In this document: positions 9,701 through 18,193 of the stretch, one piece after another
How positions within the stretch are numbered: position 1 is the first letter of the stretch
Layout of the letters: each line of letters opens with the position of its first letter
Assembly (NCBI GenBank): GCA_002869385.1
Contig: PKTB01000010.1
Span: 1 to 64,000, forward strand
DNA length: 64,000 bases
Direction: 5' to 3'
From: Marinilabiliales bacterium
Lineage (GTDB): Bacteria > Bacteroidota > Bacteroidia > Bacteroidales > ML635J-15
The notes under the pieces: model-generated
Seen by the model: the letters and a program-made list of their open reading frames with translations, nothing else
What the model was told of the DNA's origin: nothing
Databases searched by the model: none
Translations under genes and position numbers: made by a program

Positions 9701-10848
9701 ATTCTTCTGATAAAACAAAACAACAAAGTGCTTCTCTTAACATTGATAAGTTTAATGAAGTAAAATATAGATTTGAAAATCTGAAAGAACATTGTGAAAA
9801 ATGGAGTTTTACAAACACATTGGATATATTAGAAGGGATAGAATATATTTTAAGGGACATATCTTTTGAAGTTCGAATTCAAAATGTAAATGTAGAATTG
9901 CTTTTAAAGGAAGCTATAGAGAAAAGAAATCATGTTGAAAGAGAGATGTTTAGAATTGTAAATTAATGTGGAGATGGTCTTGATTATTTTGATGTTGATT
10001 ATTATGCTGGACATGTTATTATTGATGCAAAGAAGAAATACTATTATGAAAATAGAAAACAAATAATAGAAATATTAACTAGTAATTTAAAGCAGCCTAT
10101 TATTTCAATTTCATATAATAATAATAATTATGATGTAGACCTTAGATTAAAAGGCAAGGAATTTGAAACTCTATATGGTCAAAATGATTTTAATTCAAGA
10201 ATTGACTGTAATGAGATAATAGACATAATAGTTAAACCAATTAATTTTCCTAAAACCGGGTTTTTTATTGACAATAGTAATATAAGAACATTTTTATCAA
10301 AAAACAGCGAAGGTAAAAAGGTACTAAACTTATGTTCTTATACCTGCACCTTAGGGGCTATTGCTAGAACAAATGGAGCCACCTCAGTAATTAATGTTGA
10401 TAAAAATGGAGGCTTTCTTGAACTTGGCAAGGATATTTATAGAAAGCAAAAGCCAAAAATTGTGTTTGAGGATTCTGAGTTCATTAATAAAGATGTTAAT
10501 GAATATCTTGATAGTATTCCAAAGAATGATGAATTCGACATTATTATTTTAGACCTTCCTGAAATTTCACCTATACCATGTAATTTTATAAACACTGAGA
10601 ATACATATAGATCTATCAATAAGAAATGTCTAAAACGACTTAGTCAAAATGGTATTCTAATAACTTCTTGTTGTTCTCATGGTTTTAGAAGAGAAAGATA
10701 TCAACGAGTAATTTCAAATGTAATTGCTGGTACAGATTTCTATATAGATAAAGAATGTGTGTTTGACAAGCTCGAAGACCATCCCATCAAAGTCGGGGAT
10801 TCCAATAGTGATTATTTAAAAATCTACGTGTTAAAAAGAAAAATATAA
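6742..10848 (+). CDS. SIR2-like / NACHT-type STAND NTPase / RlmI-like methyltransferase fusion, with two in-frame stops
   Basis: A single frame of 1369 codons runs from ATG 6742 to 10848 with only two interruptions: TAG at 7384-7386 (codon 215) and TAA at 9964-9966 (codon 1075). Residues 1 to about 310 are SIR2-like: FLIGSGMS (33-40), TANFD (172-176), HYHG (216-219), VFGFGG (252-257). Residues about 400-730 are NACHT-type: degenerate Walker A SKFVMGKT (402-409), Walker B LLLILDAIDES (483-492), and FFHRSFFEYL before residue 725. A helical region follows. Residues about 1040-1368 resemble RlmI without its PUA domain: FRIVNxCGDGLDYFDVD spans the second stop, then KTGFFID (1171-1177), VLNLCSYT (1194), VNVD-type Asp 1220, FDIIILDLPE (DPP changed to DLP), SCCS (1310-1311) and DHP. 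The expected role is NAD-depleting or NAD-sensing abortive defence. The methyltransferase fusion is unusual. An alternative start at 6772 is possible. Confidence 0.7.
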
Positions 10849-11215
10849 TCTTTTGACATATCACGCTGTTGTAGATGTTTAAAGAACTGAATTTAGTAGT
10901 GAAACTATTTAATCAGGTTTAAAGGAAATGAGTAGTTGTTGTGGAAAAACATATTTTGGAAATATTAGGACAGAAAAGTCGGTGTTAATTGCTGAAGTGG
11001 GCAAAACCACTATTAAAGAATGGACAAATAACTAGCAATAAGTAACGGTAAAATATAATTGAAAATAGAAAAATAATGAATTTCATTATAATGCATTAAA
11101 TAGCACTCAAAAGTGTTGGAAATGAGCAAATTAAACGATAAGTTTGATAGGGCAAATCATGAGTTATTAAAAAAAATAGAAACAGAAATACATATCTAAC
11201 TAAAACTTTAAAACT
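10849..11215. other. Gap with only very short open frames
   Basis: About 367 nt. Two short ATG frames are present, 10928-11035 (35 codons, preceded by AAAGGAA) and 11123-11200 (25 codons). Neither has recognisable content, and I do not call them genes. The region probably carries the promoter for the membrane-protein pair that follows. Confidence 0.35.
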
Positions 11216-11722
11216 ATGATGATTATTGAAGATTTTACTGGAGACGATTTTGAGAAAATGGCTCAAGAGATAAACGAAATTAGTGAATCAAACACTGAAG
11301 ATGAGATTCTAAAACTAATTGGTAATGCACTACATGATAGCGGGATGACTGTTGTAGATAACAACTCAAAAGGTATTATTAAACCAAAAATGTATAATCC
11401 AGAAAAAGAGAAATTTAACATTGTGAAATCTTTAAACTTTGTTGCAGATACAAAATCATTAACACCTAAGGATGCTAAAAAAGAAGGGAAGAAATTCTGG
11501 AAAAGGTTTAAAGAAGAATTACAAGAGGCGATTTGTAGTGATGATAAGATTAAAAAGCTAATGGACGGTAAAGGGACATTAAAAGAATACTTAGTTGTTG
11601 GAATTCCTATGGTCCTCGCAGCCTTGGGCGTTGCTTTAAATCCGATTTTTCTTGCAATTATTGCAGCTGTTTTTGCATTAATTATTAAAGTTGGGTTCAG
11701 AGCATACTGTGAAACAGAATAG
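11216..11722 (+). CDS. Protein of unknown function with C-terminal membrane hairpin
   Basis: The 168-residue product has an acidic soluble N-terminal part (to about residue 85), a Lys-rich linker (KKEGKKFWKRFKEEL), and then two closely spaced hydrophobic stretches at about residues 126-162 (LVVGIPMVLAALGVALNP / IFLAIIAAVFALIIKVG). These probably form a membrane hairpin. It is 12 nt upstream of a second membrane-anchored gene, so the two probably form an operon. No family is recognised. Its position between the SIR2-NACHT gene and Hachiman makes a membrane-acting defence role plausible, but this is inference. Confidence 0.6.
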   Translation: MMIIEDFTGDDFEKMAQEINEISESNTEDEILKLIGNALHDSGMTVVDNNSKGIIKPKMYNPEKEKFNIVKSLNFVADTKSLTPKDAKKEGKKFWKRFKEELQEAICSDDKIKKLMDGKGTLKEYLVVGIPMVLAALGVALNPIFLAIIAAVFALIIKVGFRAYCETE

Positions 11723-11734
11723 TTAATGTATTAA

Positions 11735-12478
11735 ATGAATATGGGAATCATTGAAGATATTTTTCAAAACACATCTTTATGGGAAATAATGGCTTTTGTT
11801 ATTGTCATTTATTTAATGTTTAATCCAAATTTACTGAAAAGGATAACTCGACTTAAAGTAGGTGATCTGGAACTTGAGCTAGAGACAATTAAGAAAGAAG
11901 TTAAAGAGGGTAAAGAAAAGATTAATGAGTTAGAATCTGATATAGAAAATGAGAAGAGGTTTTTAGATAATATTATTGAAAGTTTTGATCCCACTGCTCC
12001 AGTTTCAGAATTAGCAGCCGTTAGGCAGAAAATAAAATCCCATATCAATAATAGCAATGATATTAATTCACTGAGAGAATATTTAAAGATAGATTCTTCT
12101 CCAAGTGAGATGTATGTTGCAGCTGTAAGTATTAGAGAGAAAAGACCGGTTGCATTACTTCCAGATTTAATTTCTTTGTTAGGTGAAATATCAAATGATA
12201 AAAAGCTAGGAGGTTTTAGGTTAAATACTGTTTGGACATTAACAGATGGAATTCATAGGATACTCATTTCGTCCTTTCGTGATGGGATTACACCAATTCC
12301 AAGTCTTGAGCAGCTTGATGAATTAGAAAAAGTGCTTTATAAACTTGGAAGTAATTCAAGAGTTAAAAAAGACAGGCAAGATAACCCAATGAAAGGAATT
12401 CGTGGGCCGATAAAATTCTGTTTTGATTGGATTGAAAAAGGGAGAGAAAAATATAAAGGAGATTTTTTCAACAAATAA
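11735..12478 (+). CDS. Membrane-anchored coiled-coil protein of unknown function
   Basis: The 247-residue product has an N-terminal membrane segment (WEIMAFVIVIYLMF, about residues 16-29). A coiled coil rich in Glu and Lys follows (about 43-85). The C-terminal globular domain (110-247) begins near SEMYVAAVSIREKRPVALLPDLISLLG. The topology (one anchor, coiled coil, cytoplasmic domain) resembles sensors or effectors that act at the membrane. It is probably co-transcribed with the preceding gene (12-nt gap). No catalytic motif is recognised. The local base composition is like that of its island neighbours. Confidence 0.6.
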   Translation: MNMGIIEDIFQNTSLWEIMAFVIVIYLMFNPNLLKRITRLKVGDLELELETIKKEVKEGKEKINELESDIENEKRFLDNIIESFDPTAPVSELAAVRQKIKSHINNSNDINSLREYLKIDSSPSEMYVAAVSIREKRPVALLPDLISLLGEISNDKKLGGFRLNTVWTLTDGIHRILISSFRDGITPIPSLEQLDELEKVLYKLGSNSRVKKDRQDNPMKGIRGPIKFCFDWIEKGREKYKGDFFNK

Positions 12479-12507
12479 AAGAATATCAATTAAATAAATT
12501 TGTAACC

Positions 12508-12615
12508 ATGTCAAAGTATTATGTAAACAAAAATGCACAAGCAAATGGAGATCATGAGGTGCATAAAGCAGGATGCAGTAGATGTTGCAAAAAATCCTTG
12601 AAATTCATAAGATAA
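12508..12615 (+). pseudogene. Truncated small YYVNxNAQxNGDHEVH-family protein
   Basis: The 35-codon frame starts with MSKYYVNKNAQANGDHEVHK, the hallmark N-terminus of a small conserved protein family normally about 60-70 residues long with a YLG motif and later Cys pairs. Here the frame ends soon after GCSRCCKK, and the usual C-terminal half is not found in frame. A later YLG in another frame hints at degeneration. It is probably a remnant. The family's function is unknown. Confidence 0.45.
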
Positions 12616-12736
12616 GGTTCTCAGTAATGTCCAAATCCAGTTATGGTGATAATATATCTGGGAATTAGAAAGCAAGCTATAAGTATGGTACTTCCGAATA
12701 GAGTCTTCATTGTTTTACTTAAAATTTAAATAAATT

Positions 12737-13111
12737 ATGAAAAAAACGTTATTAATTATCACCCTAATCACGATTACATTAACATCAATGAGTCAGAACG
12801 CTATTTACAACGAAAACAAGCAATTTGACTCGCACAATGTTTGCATATCTACTAGTGAAAACAAAATAGTTGCTCAAAGTCTGATTTCTGAGAAAATAAG
12901 CGAATCTGACAATGAGGAATACAATAAAAAAGAAACAGAATCTTCTGCGGACGACAAGGTGTATGTTTGCGGAGGAAAATATAGTAAGAAATTTCACAGC
13001 ACATCAAAATGTAAAGGTCTTAATAATTGCAAATCTAAAATATATTATTACGACTCACAATCTGCTGCGTTAAAAGCCGGATATGAGTATTGTAAAATCT
13101 GCTGGAAATAA
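12737..13111 (+). CDS. Secreted small Cys/His-rich domain protein
   Basis: The 124-residue product has a typical signal peptide (basic start, hydrophobic core, cleavage near SMSQNA at residue 20), a polar Asp/Glu/Ser linker, and a C-terminal Cys/His domain of about 50 residues: VYVCGGKYSKKFH, CKGLNNC, AGYEYCKICW. The spaced Cys and His residues look like a small zinc-binding module that is often appended to nucleases or membrane proteins. It precedes hamA by 82 nt on the same strand, but Hachiman systems do not normally include such a gene, so it is probably independent cargo. Confidence 0.6.
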   Translation: MKKTLLIITLITITLTSMSQNAIYNENKQFDSHNVCISTSENKIVAQSLISEKISESDNEEYNKKETESSADDKVYVCGGKYSKKFHSTSKCKGLNNCKSKIYYYDSQSAALKAGYEYCKICWK

Positions 13112-13193
13112 TTTTATAACCCGAATTAGGTGAGTTCCCAACTTGTCAATCAGCTATTATTGTTGCAAAGAGAGCAACCTGCAATAAATTAAC

Positions 13194-14027
13194 ATGAGAA
13201 AAGAATTATATGATTTAATAGAAAATTCGATTGTTTATAGATATGATTTACCAAATCATCATCTGGGAATTGACAGGTCGATATTTTCAAATGTTGATGA
13301 TAAGTGTTTTTCTGCGATAAGTAACGACTCTTTGGCTGAAATCATCTATAATTCAATTGTAGAATATTCGTTTAACGAGTTTGACATTGCAGGAAAAGAT
13401 TATGAGAAATTGCATACAGTTGCATTAAAAACAAAGTTGAAATATAATCCTGATGCAGAGGAAACCACTAAAATAAGTTATGGGTTTCATGGAGAAACAA
13501 TACTTTATTGCATGCTTTATGCTAAACTAAATGCAAAGCCTATAATTTCACGAGGTTACTTTTATAACCCTTTAGAGTCTGCAGAAACAAAAGGTTATGA
13601 TTCATATCACTTAATCGAGAAAAATGGTGTAACTGAATTATGGTTTGGCGAAGTGAAATTTAGAAACACACATAGTTCAGGGATAAAAAGTGCTTTGGAG
13701 AGTATTGAGAAAGCAATATCTGATGATTACTTGTCTTCTAATTTTTTAGCAATCACGAATCACAAAAACAATCTTAATATTAGTGGTTCTAAAGTAGAAA
13801 CAATTATAAGTCAATGGGAAGATAACCCTATAGTTGATATTATTGAAGAAATAAAAACACATGACATTAAACTTATTTATCCAATTATAATTCTCTATGA
13901 CGAGAGCCCAAGAGGTTACGATAAAAGTGTCGAAAATGCGGTAAAATATATAGAGGAAAGATACGAACAGAAGGACTTCGATTTATCGATTCCTTTTAGC
14001 ATTTATTTTATTTGGGGATACCTGTAA
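13194..14027 (+). CDS. hamA: HamA, DUF1837 nuclease-like subunit of Hachiman defence
   Basis: The 277-residue protein shows the DUF1837/HamA pattern: FHGETILYCML (Glu 101), GYFYNPLESAETKGYDSYHL (Asp 136), and LWFGEVKF with Glu 153 and Lys 155. Together these give a PD-(D/E)xK-like nuclease core. HamA is the effector of Hachiman; in known systems it is held inactive by HamB and degrades DNA when HamB meets damaged or phage-modified DNA. The next gene, 34 nt downstream, is the matching helicase, which makes the assignment firm. No in-frame stop is present. A hairpin GTTGC/GCAAC lies just upstream (about 13163-13180). Confidence 0.85.
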   Translation: MRKELYDLIENSIVYRYDLPNHHLGIDRSIFSNVDDKCFSAISNDSLAEIIYNSIVEYSFNEFDIAGKDYEKLHTVALKTKLKYNPDAEETTKISYGFHGETILYCMLYAKLNAKPIISRGYFYNPLESAETKGYDSYHLIEKNGVTELWFGEVKFRNTHSSGIKSALESIEKAISDDYLSSNFLAITNHKNNLNISGSKVETIISQWEDNPIVDIIEEIKTHDIKLIYPIIILYDESPRGYDKSVENAVKYIEERYEQKDFDLSIPFSIYFIWGYL

Positions 14028-14061
14028 GTAAAGTTAGAGACATAAAAATTAAAGTAATCGA

Positions 14062-16365
14062 ATGGATAGAGTCAAGGAAACCGCTGATTTAATAGTTGAG
14101 CTTAACAAATTTAAGAAAGGTGAATTGGAAGATTTTCAATTTATTAAAAACGTATGCGGTTATTTTGATAAAATCAAAGCAGAACAGATTTCTAAAAACG
14201 ATTATAGATTTTTAAAATTTATTGCTTCTAGTTCAGGGATTCCTCACTTTTATTACATTTTAAATCAATTTGAACAGACACCAGATATTGAAGAATTTGA
14301 TTTGAATACATTCTCATCATTGTTTTATGAAAGTATTCTACATACTGATGAAAGTAGTATGCTTCATAAATATAAAAAGGAAATTATAGATACGTTTGAA
14401 GTTGATAAAAGAAACCGATTGTTTCTTTCTGCTAGCACATCATTTGGTAAGACGCACTTGGTTTTTGATGTAATAAAAAAAATGAAATATGAGAATATTG
14501 TTTTAATATTTCCTACAATTGCTTTACTCTCTGAAAATCTAGAAAGAATGATTTCAGATAGTGAGTATTCATATTTTCACGAAAACTATTCGGTTCATAC
14601 ATTAAGCGAGGTAAATCAATTAGGCGACAAAAATCTATTTATTTATACCCATGAGAGATTCTTATCTTTTATTGAAAAATCAAATTTGGGGGTACAATTT
14701 GACTTTGCGTTCGTCGATGAAGTTTACAAAATTGATAACGATTACCTAATTGATGAAGAATTAAAAGAAAATGAAAGAGATGTAGCATATAGGTTAGCGG
14801 TACATTATGCTTTAAACGATAATACAGATGTGTTGCTTGCTGGTCCATACATGGACTTTGATACCCCAAACTCTTTGAACTACAATAGTTCTTTTGATAA
14901 TTTTCTAGCAGAAAATGAAATCTCATTTTTTGATTATAATAATTATGAAATCGTAAATAAAACGTATTTAAATATAAAGAGAGCTAGAGTGTCATATCCT
15001 GATAATCAATTAGACATTCATTATTCTACTAGTGGCAAAACACAAAGATTGATTGAGACAGCAGAAGCGATTATTAATATACCTCAAAATTTAATTATCT
15101 ATTGTGCACGGAAGAATGGAAATGGAGGTGTAGAATATTATGCAAGTTCTTTGATAAATTCGGGGATTATGGAAAATCATGATTCATCCGAATATGAAGA
15201 TGTGATTTCGCATATCGAAAGGAATTTTACAAAAGAATGGATTTTAGTAAAAGCATTGAAACAAGGTATTGGGATTCATCATGGTCTTGTTCCAAAATAT
15301 ATTCAAAAGGAAATTATAAGCCTTTTTAACCAAGGTGCTTTACGAATCCTTATTTCAACAACGACAATTACAGAAGGAGTAAATACTTCAGCAAAGAATT
15401 TAGTCGTTATGCATTCAAAAAAAGGAAATAAAGACTTAAAGAAGTTTGATGCAAAAAATATAGCTGGTCGTGCAGGCAGATTTGGATATCATTACAGTGG
15501 CCGAGTTATTGATTTAAGTGGACAATTTATCAAAGTAATAAATGGAGAGGCTGAAATTATAAAGCATAAGAATTACGACGAAAATTCACCTAAGGACGAA
15601 ATAGATTTATTCTATTCAGGCGATAAATATTTATCACAAAATGACAAACAAAGAAAGAATGAAATAGAAGCAGAACAGCTAAAGAGGAATATTCCAGAAG
15701 AAATATTGAATCAATATAAAGTAATTAGCCGACTTGATAAGATGCGTGTTTTTGATATAATGTCTAAACTCACAGATGAAGAGCTTGCATTGATAAAGAA
15801 ATTAATCCGATTCATTAATTATAAAATGGATATAGATTATGCAGGTTTTCAAATCATTTTAAATGTTTTAGAGCCTATCGTAAAGAATCAAAAACTTAAA
15901 TTCCTAATCTAATATAAAGGGGAAACTGGAGAGGGTTTCTCAATGTTAACGAATTTGGTACATTTCTATTTAGTTGGTGGGTTTAAAAGTTCTATACTTT
16001 ATCATCATAGACAAAGAGGAGCTTCAATAGATGAAGCAATAAGAAAAACATCTGAATTTGTTTATAATACATTAAAATATCAAGCAGTGAAATACTTATG
16101 TGTATTCAATATAATGTACAAGTATTTTATCTCCATTAATTCTGTAACTAAGTTTGAAGATGTAACTGGTATTGATAGGTTGTTACTAAAATTTGAATAT
16201 AACGCACTGACTGATGAAGGTCGAATTGCAAGTGATTATGGTGTACCATCAAGTATTGTAGATTATTATGAAAATCCAGAGCAACAATTGGACATAAAGG
16301 CTGGGTTTGATGGATATGAATTGATGACATTTAATAAAATTGATAAAATAATACGAAATGAATAA
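14062..16365 (+). CDS. hamB: HamB, superfamily 2 helicase of Hachiman defence, with one in-frame TAA
   Basis: The 768-codon frame is broken once, by TAA at 15910-15912 (codon 617), and continues in the same frame with a conserved-looking segment (YKGETGEGFSMLTNLVHFYL). Helicase motifs are STSFGKTH (Walker A, about 125-132), FAFVDEVYKI (motif II, about 214-223), LISTTTITEGVN (motif V region) and NIAGRAGRFG (motif VI, about 468-477). HamB senses DNA ends or intermediates and controls the HamA nuclease. The pair follows the usual hamA-hamB order. The stop probably replaced GAA (Glu), although TCA is possible, and would remove the last 150 residues. Confidence 0.85.
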
Positions 16366-16373
16366 AGCACGAA

Positions 16374-16503
16374 ACGCCAACAATATGTATAGTGCATAAG
16401 GGTTTTAGAGGTTTTCGAGTGGTATCACACGCATCAATTTTGGGTGGTAAGCTGATAAGTTTGAAGCCCGCAATCCCTTACGACACCATACACTCAACGT
16501 TAT
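16374..16503. repeat. attC-like imperfect palindrome downstream of hamB
   Basis: About 130 nt start with ACGCCAACAA and end with CTCAACGTTAT, resembling the outer boxes of integron attC sites (GCCTAACAA ... CAACGTTAG). The inner arms GTATAGTG-CAT-AAGGG and CCCTTACGACACCATAC pair with one mismatch and small bulges. The outer boxes do not match the strict 7-nt attC consensus, and no integron integrase is visible, so it may instead be a small dispersed repeat. It begins 9 nt after the hamB stop. Confidence 0.4.
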
Positions 16504-16532
16504 CGATAAGTGTGACCCGTCCTAAAATCTAA

Positions 16533-17768
16533 TTACACCTCAACATCAAACTTCCCATTCAAATGCTGCATATCCTTACCAACTTTTTTATCAAGTAACC
16601 TTGCATAAATTTTAGTCATACTTATTGAGGAGTGACCTAGCATTTTTGATACCGTTTCAATTTGCACATTATTATTTAAAGTAACTGTGGTTGCAAATGT
16701 GTGGCGAGCAAGATGGCTAGTAAGTTTCTTTTCAATTCCACACAGGTCAGCAATTTCTTTGAGATATGCATTCATCTTTTGATTTGAGTTTACCGGTAGT
16801 AATACACCTTTCTCATTACAATAGGAGTTGTCTTTGTATTTATCCAGTATTTTTTGTGCTGCATTTAGAATTGGAATACTACTTAGGACTTCTGTTTTTT
16901 TACGTTTGATTTTAATCCATTTACCACCATCTGTTCCTATAACAATATGATCGTGATTGAGTTTTTGAATATCGGAATGTGATAATCCTGTAAAACAAGA
17001 AAACACAAAACAATCACGCACCTGTTCCAAGCGTTTAATCGAGAGTTTCAAGTTAATGATTTTGTTTAGCTCTTCATCAGTTAAAAAGCCTCTGTCAACT
17101 TTTTTGTAACGAACTTTATATCCTGCAAAAGGGTTAGAAGTTAAATATCCATTTGCAAGAGCCAGGTTGATTATCTTTTTCAGGTTTTGGATATACTTGC
17201 TGGTTGAGTTTTGAGAACAATTACAGGTAGTTTTAAAGTAGAATTCAAAATCAGTTACAAACTTGTGATCTAAATCTGATAAATAGAGATCTTTGGTACC
17301 ATATTTTTGTTTTATAAAAGTCTGAGTGTGTTTTAGGGTTGTTTTATATCGCTTTAAGGTTGTTGCGGAATAATCTATGCCGACAAGTTGTTCGAACCTA
17401 GCATTATGTTCTTCGAAAAGTTCAATTAGTTTCATTCCTTTTTCTTCTTCAGGAACAATTCCAAGAAATGCATTTTTAACAGATTTAGCTGTTACTGATT
17501 TTCCTGTTTCACGAAGATATTTGTATTTTTCATAAATAGTAGAACGAGTAGACTCCAGTAATGAGTTGAGTTCTTTGGTCTTTTTCGAATTCCCTGTTGC
17601 ACATCCAATATTTGAGTTCCAGTAGTTTTGGGCAACATCTACATGCATTGACATATCTGTTCTTTCTCCGTTAACTGTAATCCTCAAATACACAGGCATT
17701 TCATTGTTGTTTTTTGCTCTGTGTTTTTTGAGAAAGTAATGGACACTAAAAGTGTTTCTTTTTTCCAT
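16533..17768 (-). CDS. Tyrosine recombinase/integrase of the island
   Basis: The 411-residue protein is a phage-integrase-family recombinase of the Bacteroidota type: N-terminal arm-binding domain, then a SAM-like core-binding domain (about 100-200), then a catalytic domain. Visible catalytic residues are Arg in CFTGLSHSDIQKL (the Arg position appears replaced by a His-Ser context), Lys in KRKKTE, His-x-x-Arg in TSHLARHTFAT, His in MLGHSSISMT and Tyr in KIYARL. It is read away from tRNA-Gln, whose 3' end lies 240 nt upstream of its start, the usual arrangement for an element inserted at a tRNA. The first catalytic position deserves a check: family members usually read TGLRxSD. Confidence 0.85.
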   Translation of the reverse strand: MEKRNTFSVHYFLKKHRAKNNNEMPVYLRITVNGERTDMSMHVDVAQNYWNSNIGCATGNSKKTKELNSLLESTRSTIYEKYKYLRETGKSVTAKSVKNAFLGIVPEEEKGMKLIELFEEHNARFEQLVGIDYSATTLKRYKTTLKHTQTFIKQKYGTKDLYLSDLDHKFVTDFEFYFKTTCNCSQNSTSKYIQNLKKIINLALANGYLTSNPFAGYKVRYKKVDRGFLTDEELNKIINLKLSIKRLEQVRDCFVFSCFTGLSHSDIQKLNHDHIVIGTDGGKWIKIKRKKTEVLSSIPILNAAQKILDKYKDNSYCNEKGVLLPVNSNQKMNAYLKEIADLCGIEKKLTSHLARHTFATTVTLNNNVQIETVSKMLGHSSISMTKIYARLLDKKVGKDMQHLNGKFDVEV

Positions 17769-17860
17769 AATTTACTTAAATTTTAGTTCGTTAAATGTAT
17801 TATTTATGGAATAAAAACAAGAATGCAAAGTGCTGTATGTCAGCGCAAAGACGTCTAAAT

Positions 17861-17904
17861 GGTGTCCATTTTTCTGGAATTGTTGTGGACTCGATTTGGA
17901 CACC
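17861..17904. promoter_or_regulatory. Inverted repeat GGTGTCCA...TGGACACC upstream of integrase
   Basis: A perfect 8-bp inverted repeat (17861-17868 and 17897-17904) with a 28-nt spacer lies between the integrase start and tRNA-Gln. Its position suits recombinase arm or core binding, or an operator of the integrase promoter. The function is inferred from location only. Confidence 0.4.
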
Positions 17905-17951
17905 GCAAAATCCCTAAAAATGCCGTATTTGACAGAACAAAATTAAAACAG

Positions 17952-17983
17952 AAAAGCCTGACTTCGTTAGAAATCAGGCTTTT
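17952..17983 (-). terminator. Terminator downstream of tRNA-Gln
   Basis: A 10-bp perfect stem (AAAAGCCTGA / TCAGGCTTTT) with a short inner TTC/GAA pairing is followed on the minus strand by a T-rich stretch. It lies about 25 nt past the tRNA 3' end, in the tRNA's transcription direction. Confidence 0.65.
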
Positions 17984-18007
17984 ACGTTTTTTTGCTTTCG
18001 CAATCCG

Positions 18008-18078
18008 TTGTCCGACAAGGATTCGAACCTTGACTGTATGAACCAAAATCACAAGTGCTACCATTACACCATCGGACA
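18008..18078 (-). tRNA. tRNA-Gln (anticodon UUG)
   Basis: On the minus strand the 7-bp acceptor stem TGTCCGA/TCGGACA closes a full cloverleaf with GGTGTAATGGTAGC as D-arm, anticodon stem TGTGA/TCATA and loop TTTTGGT giving anticodon TTG, and GGTTCGAATCC as T-arm. The discriminator is A; CCA is not encoded (CGG follows). Gln tRNAs are common integration targets, and the integrase gene lies on its 3' side. I found no second copy of the tRNA 3' end in the window, so the left junction is probably outside. Confidence 0.93.
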
Positions 18079-18148
18079 AAGAACTTTTGAGACTGCAAAA
18101 GTAAAATATTTTTTTTGTTTACAAAAATATTTTCTGATTTTCTGATAT

Positions 18149-18174
18149 AAAAAAACCCGCCTCAAAAGCGGGTT
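18149..18174 (-). terminator. Terminator of the antiporter gene
   Basis: The stem AACCCGC / GCGGGTT with a CTCAAAA loop is followed on the minus strand by a run of T. It lies about 20 nt beyond the stop of the leftward antiporter gene. Confidence 0.7.
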
Positions 18175-18193
18175 CTTAATAAGTATCTAAATT

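Noticed and set aside
7729..9966. Separate NTPase gene starting at TTG 7729
   Set aside because: The frame continues upstream without a break to the SIR2 part except for one TAG, and the SIR2 HYHG and GFGG motifs lie between. It is the middle of one gene.
10462..10848. Separate 128-residue gene starting at GTG
   Set aside because: It is the C-terminal end of the RlmI-like domain, in frame with the long gene. The methyltransferase motif I lies upstream of this start.
10928..11035. 35-codon ORF with a purine-rich leader
   Set aside because: It is too short and featureless to separate from chance in AT-rich intergenic DNA.
1..16532. Left attachment site as a repeat of the tRNA-Gln 3' end
   Set aside because: I found no second copy of the tRNA 3' sequence by reading; it may be outside the window.
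17855..18079. Minus-strand ORF across tRNA-Gln
   Set aside because: It is read through the tRNA and terminator and has no protein features.
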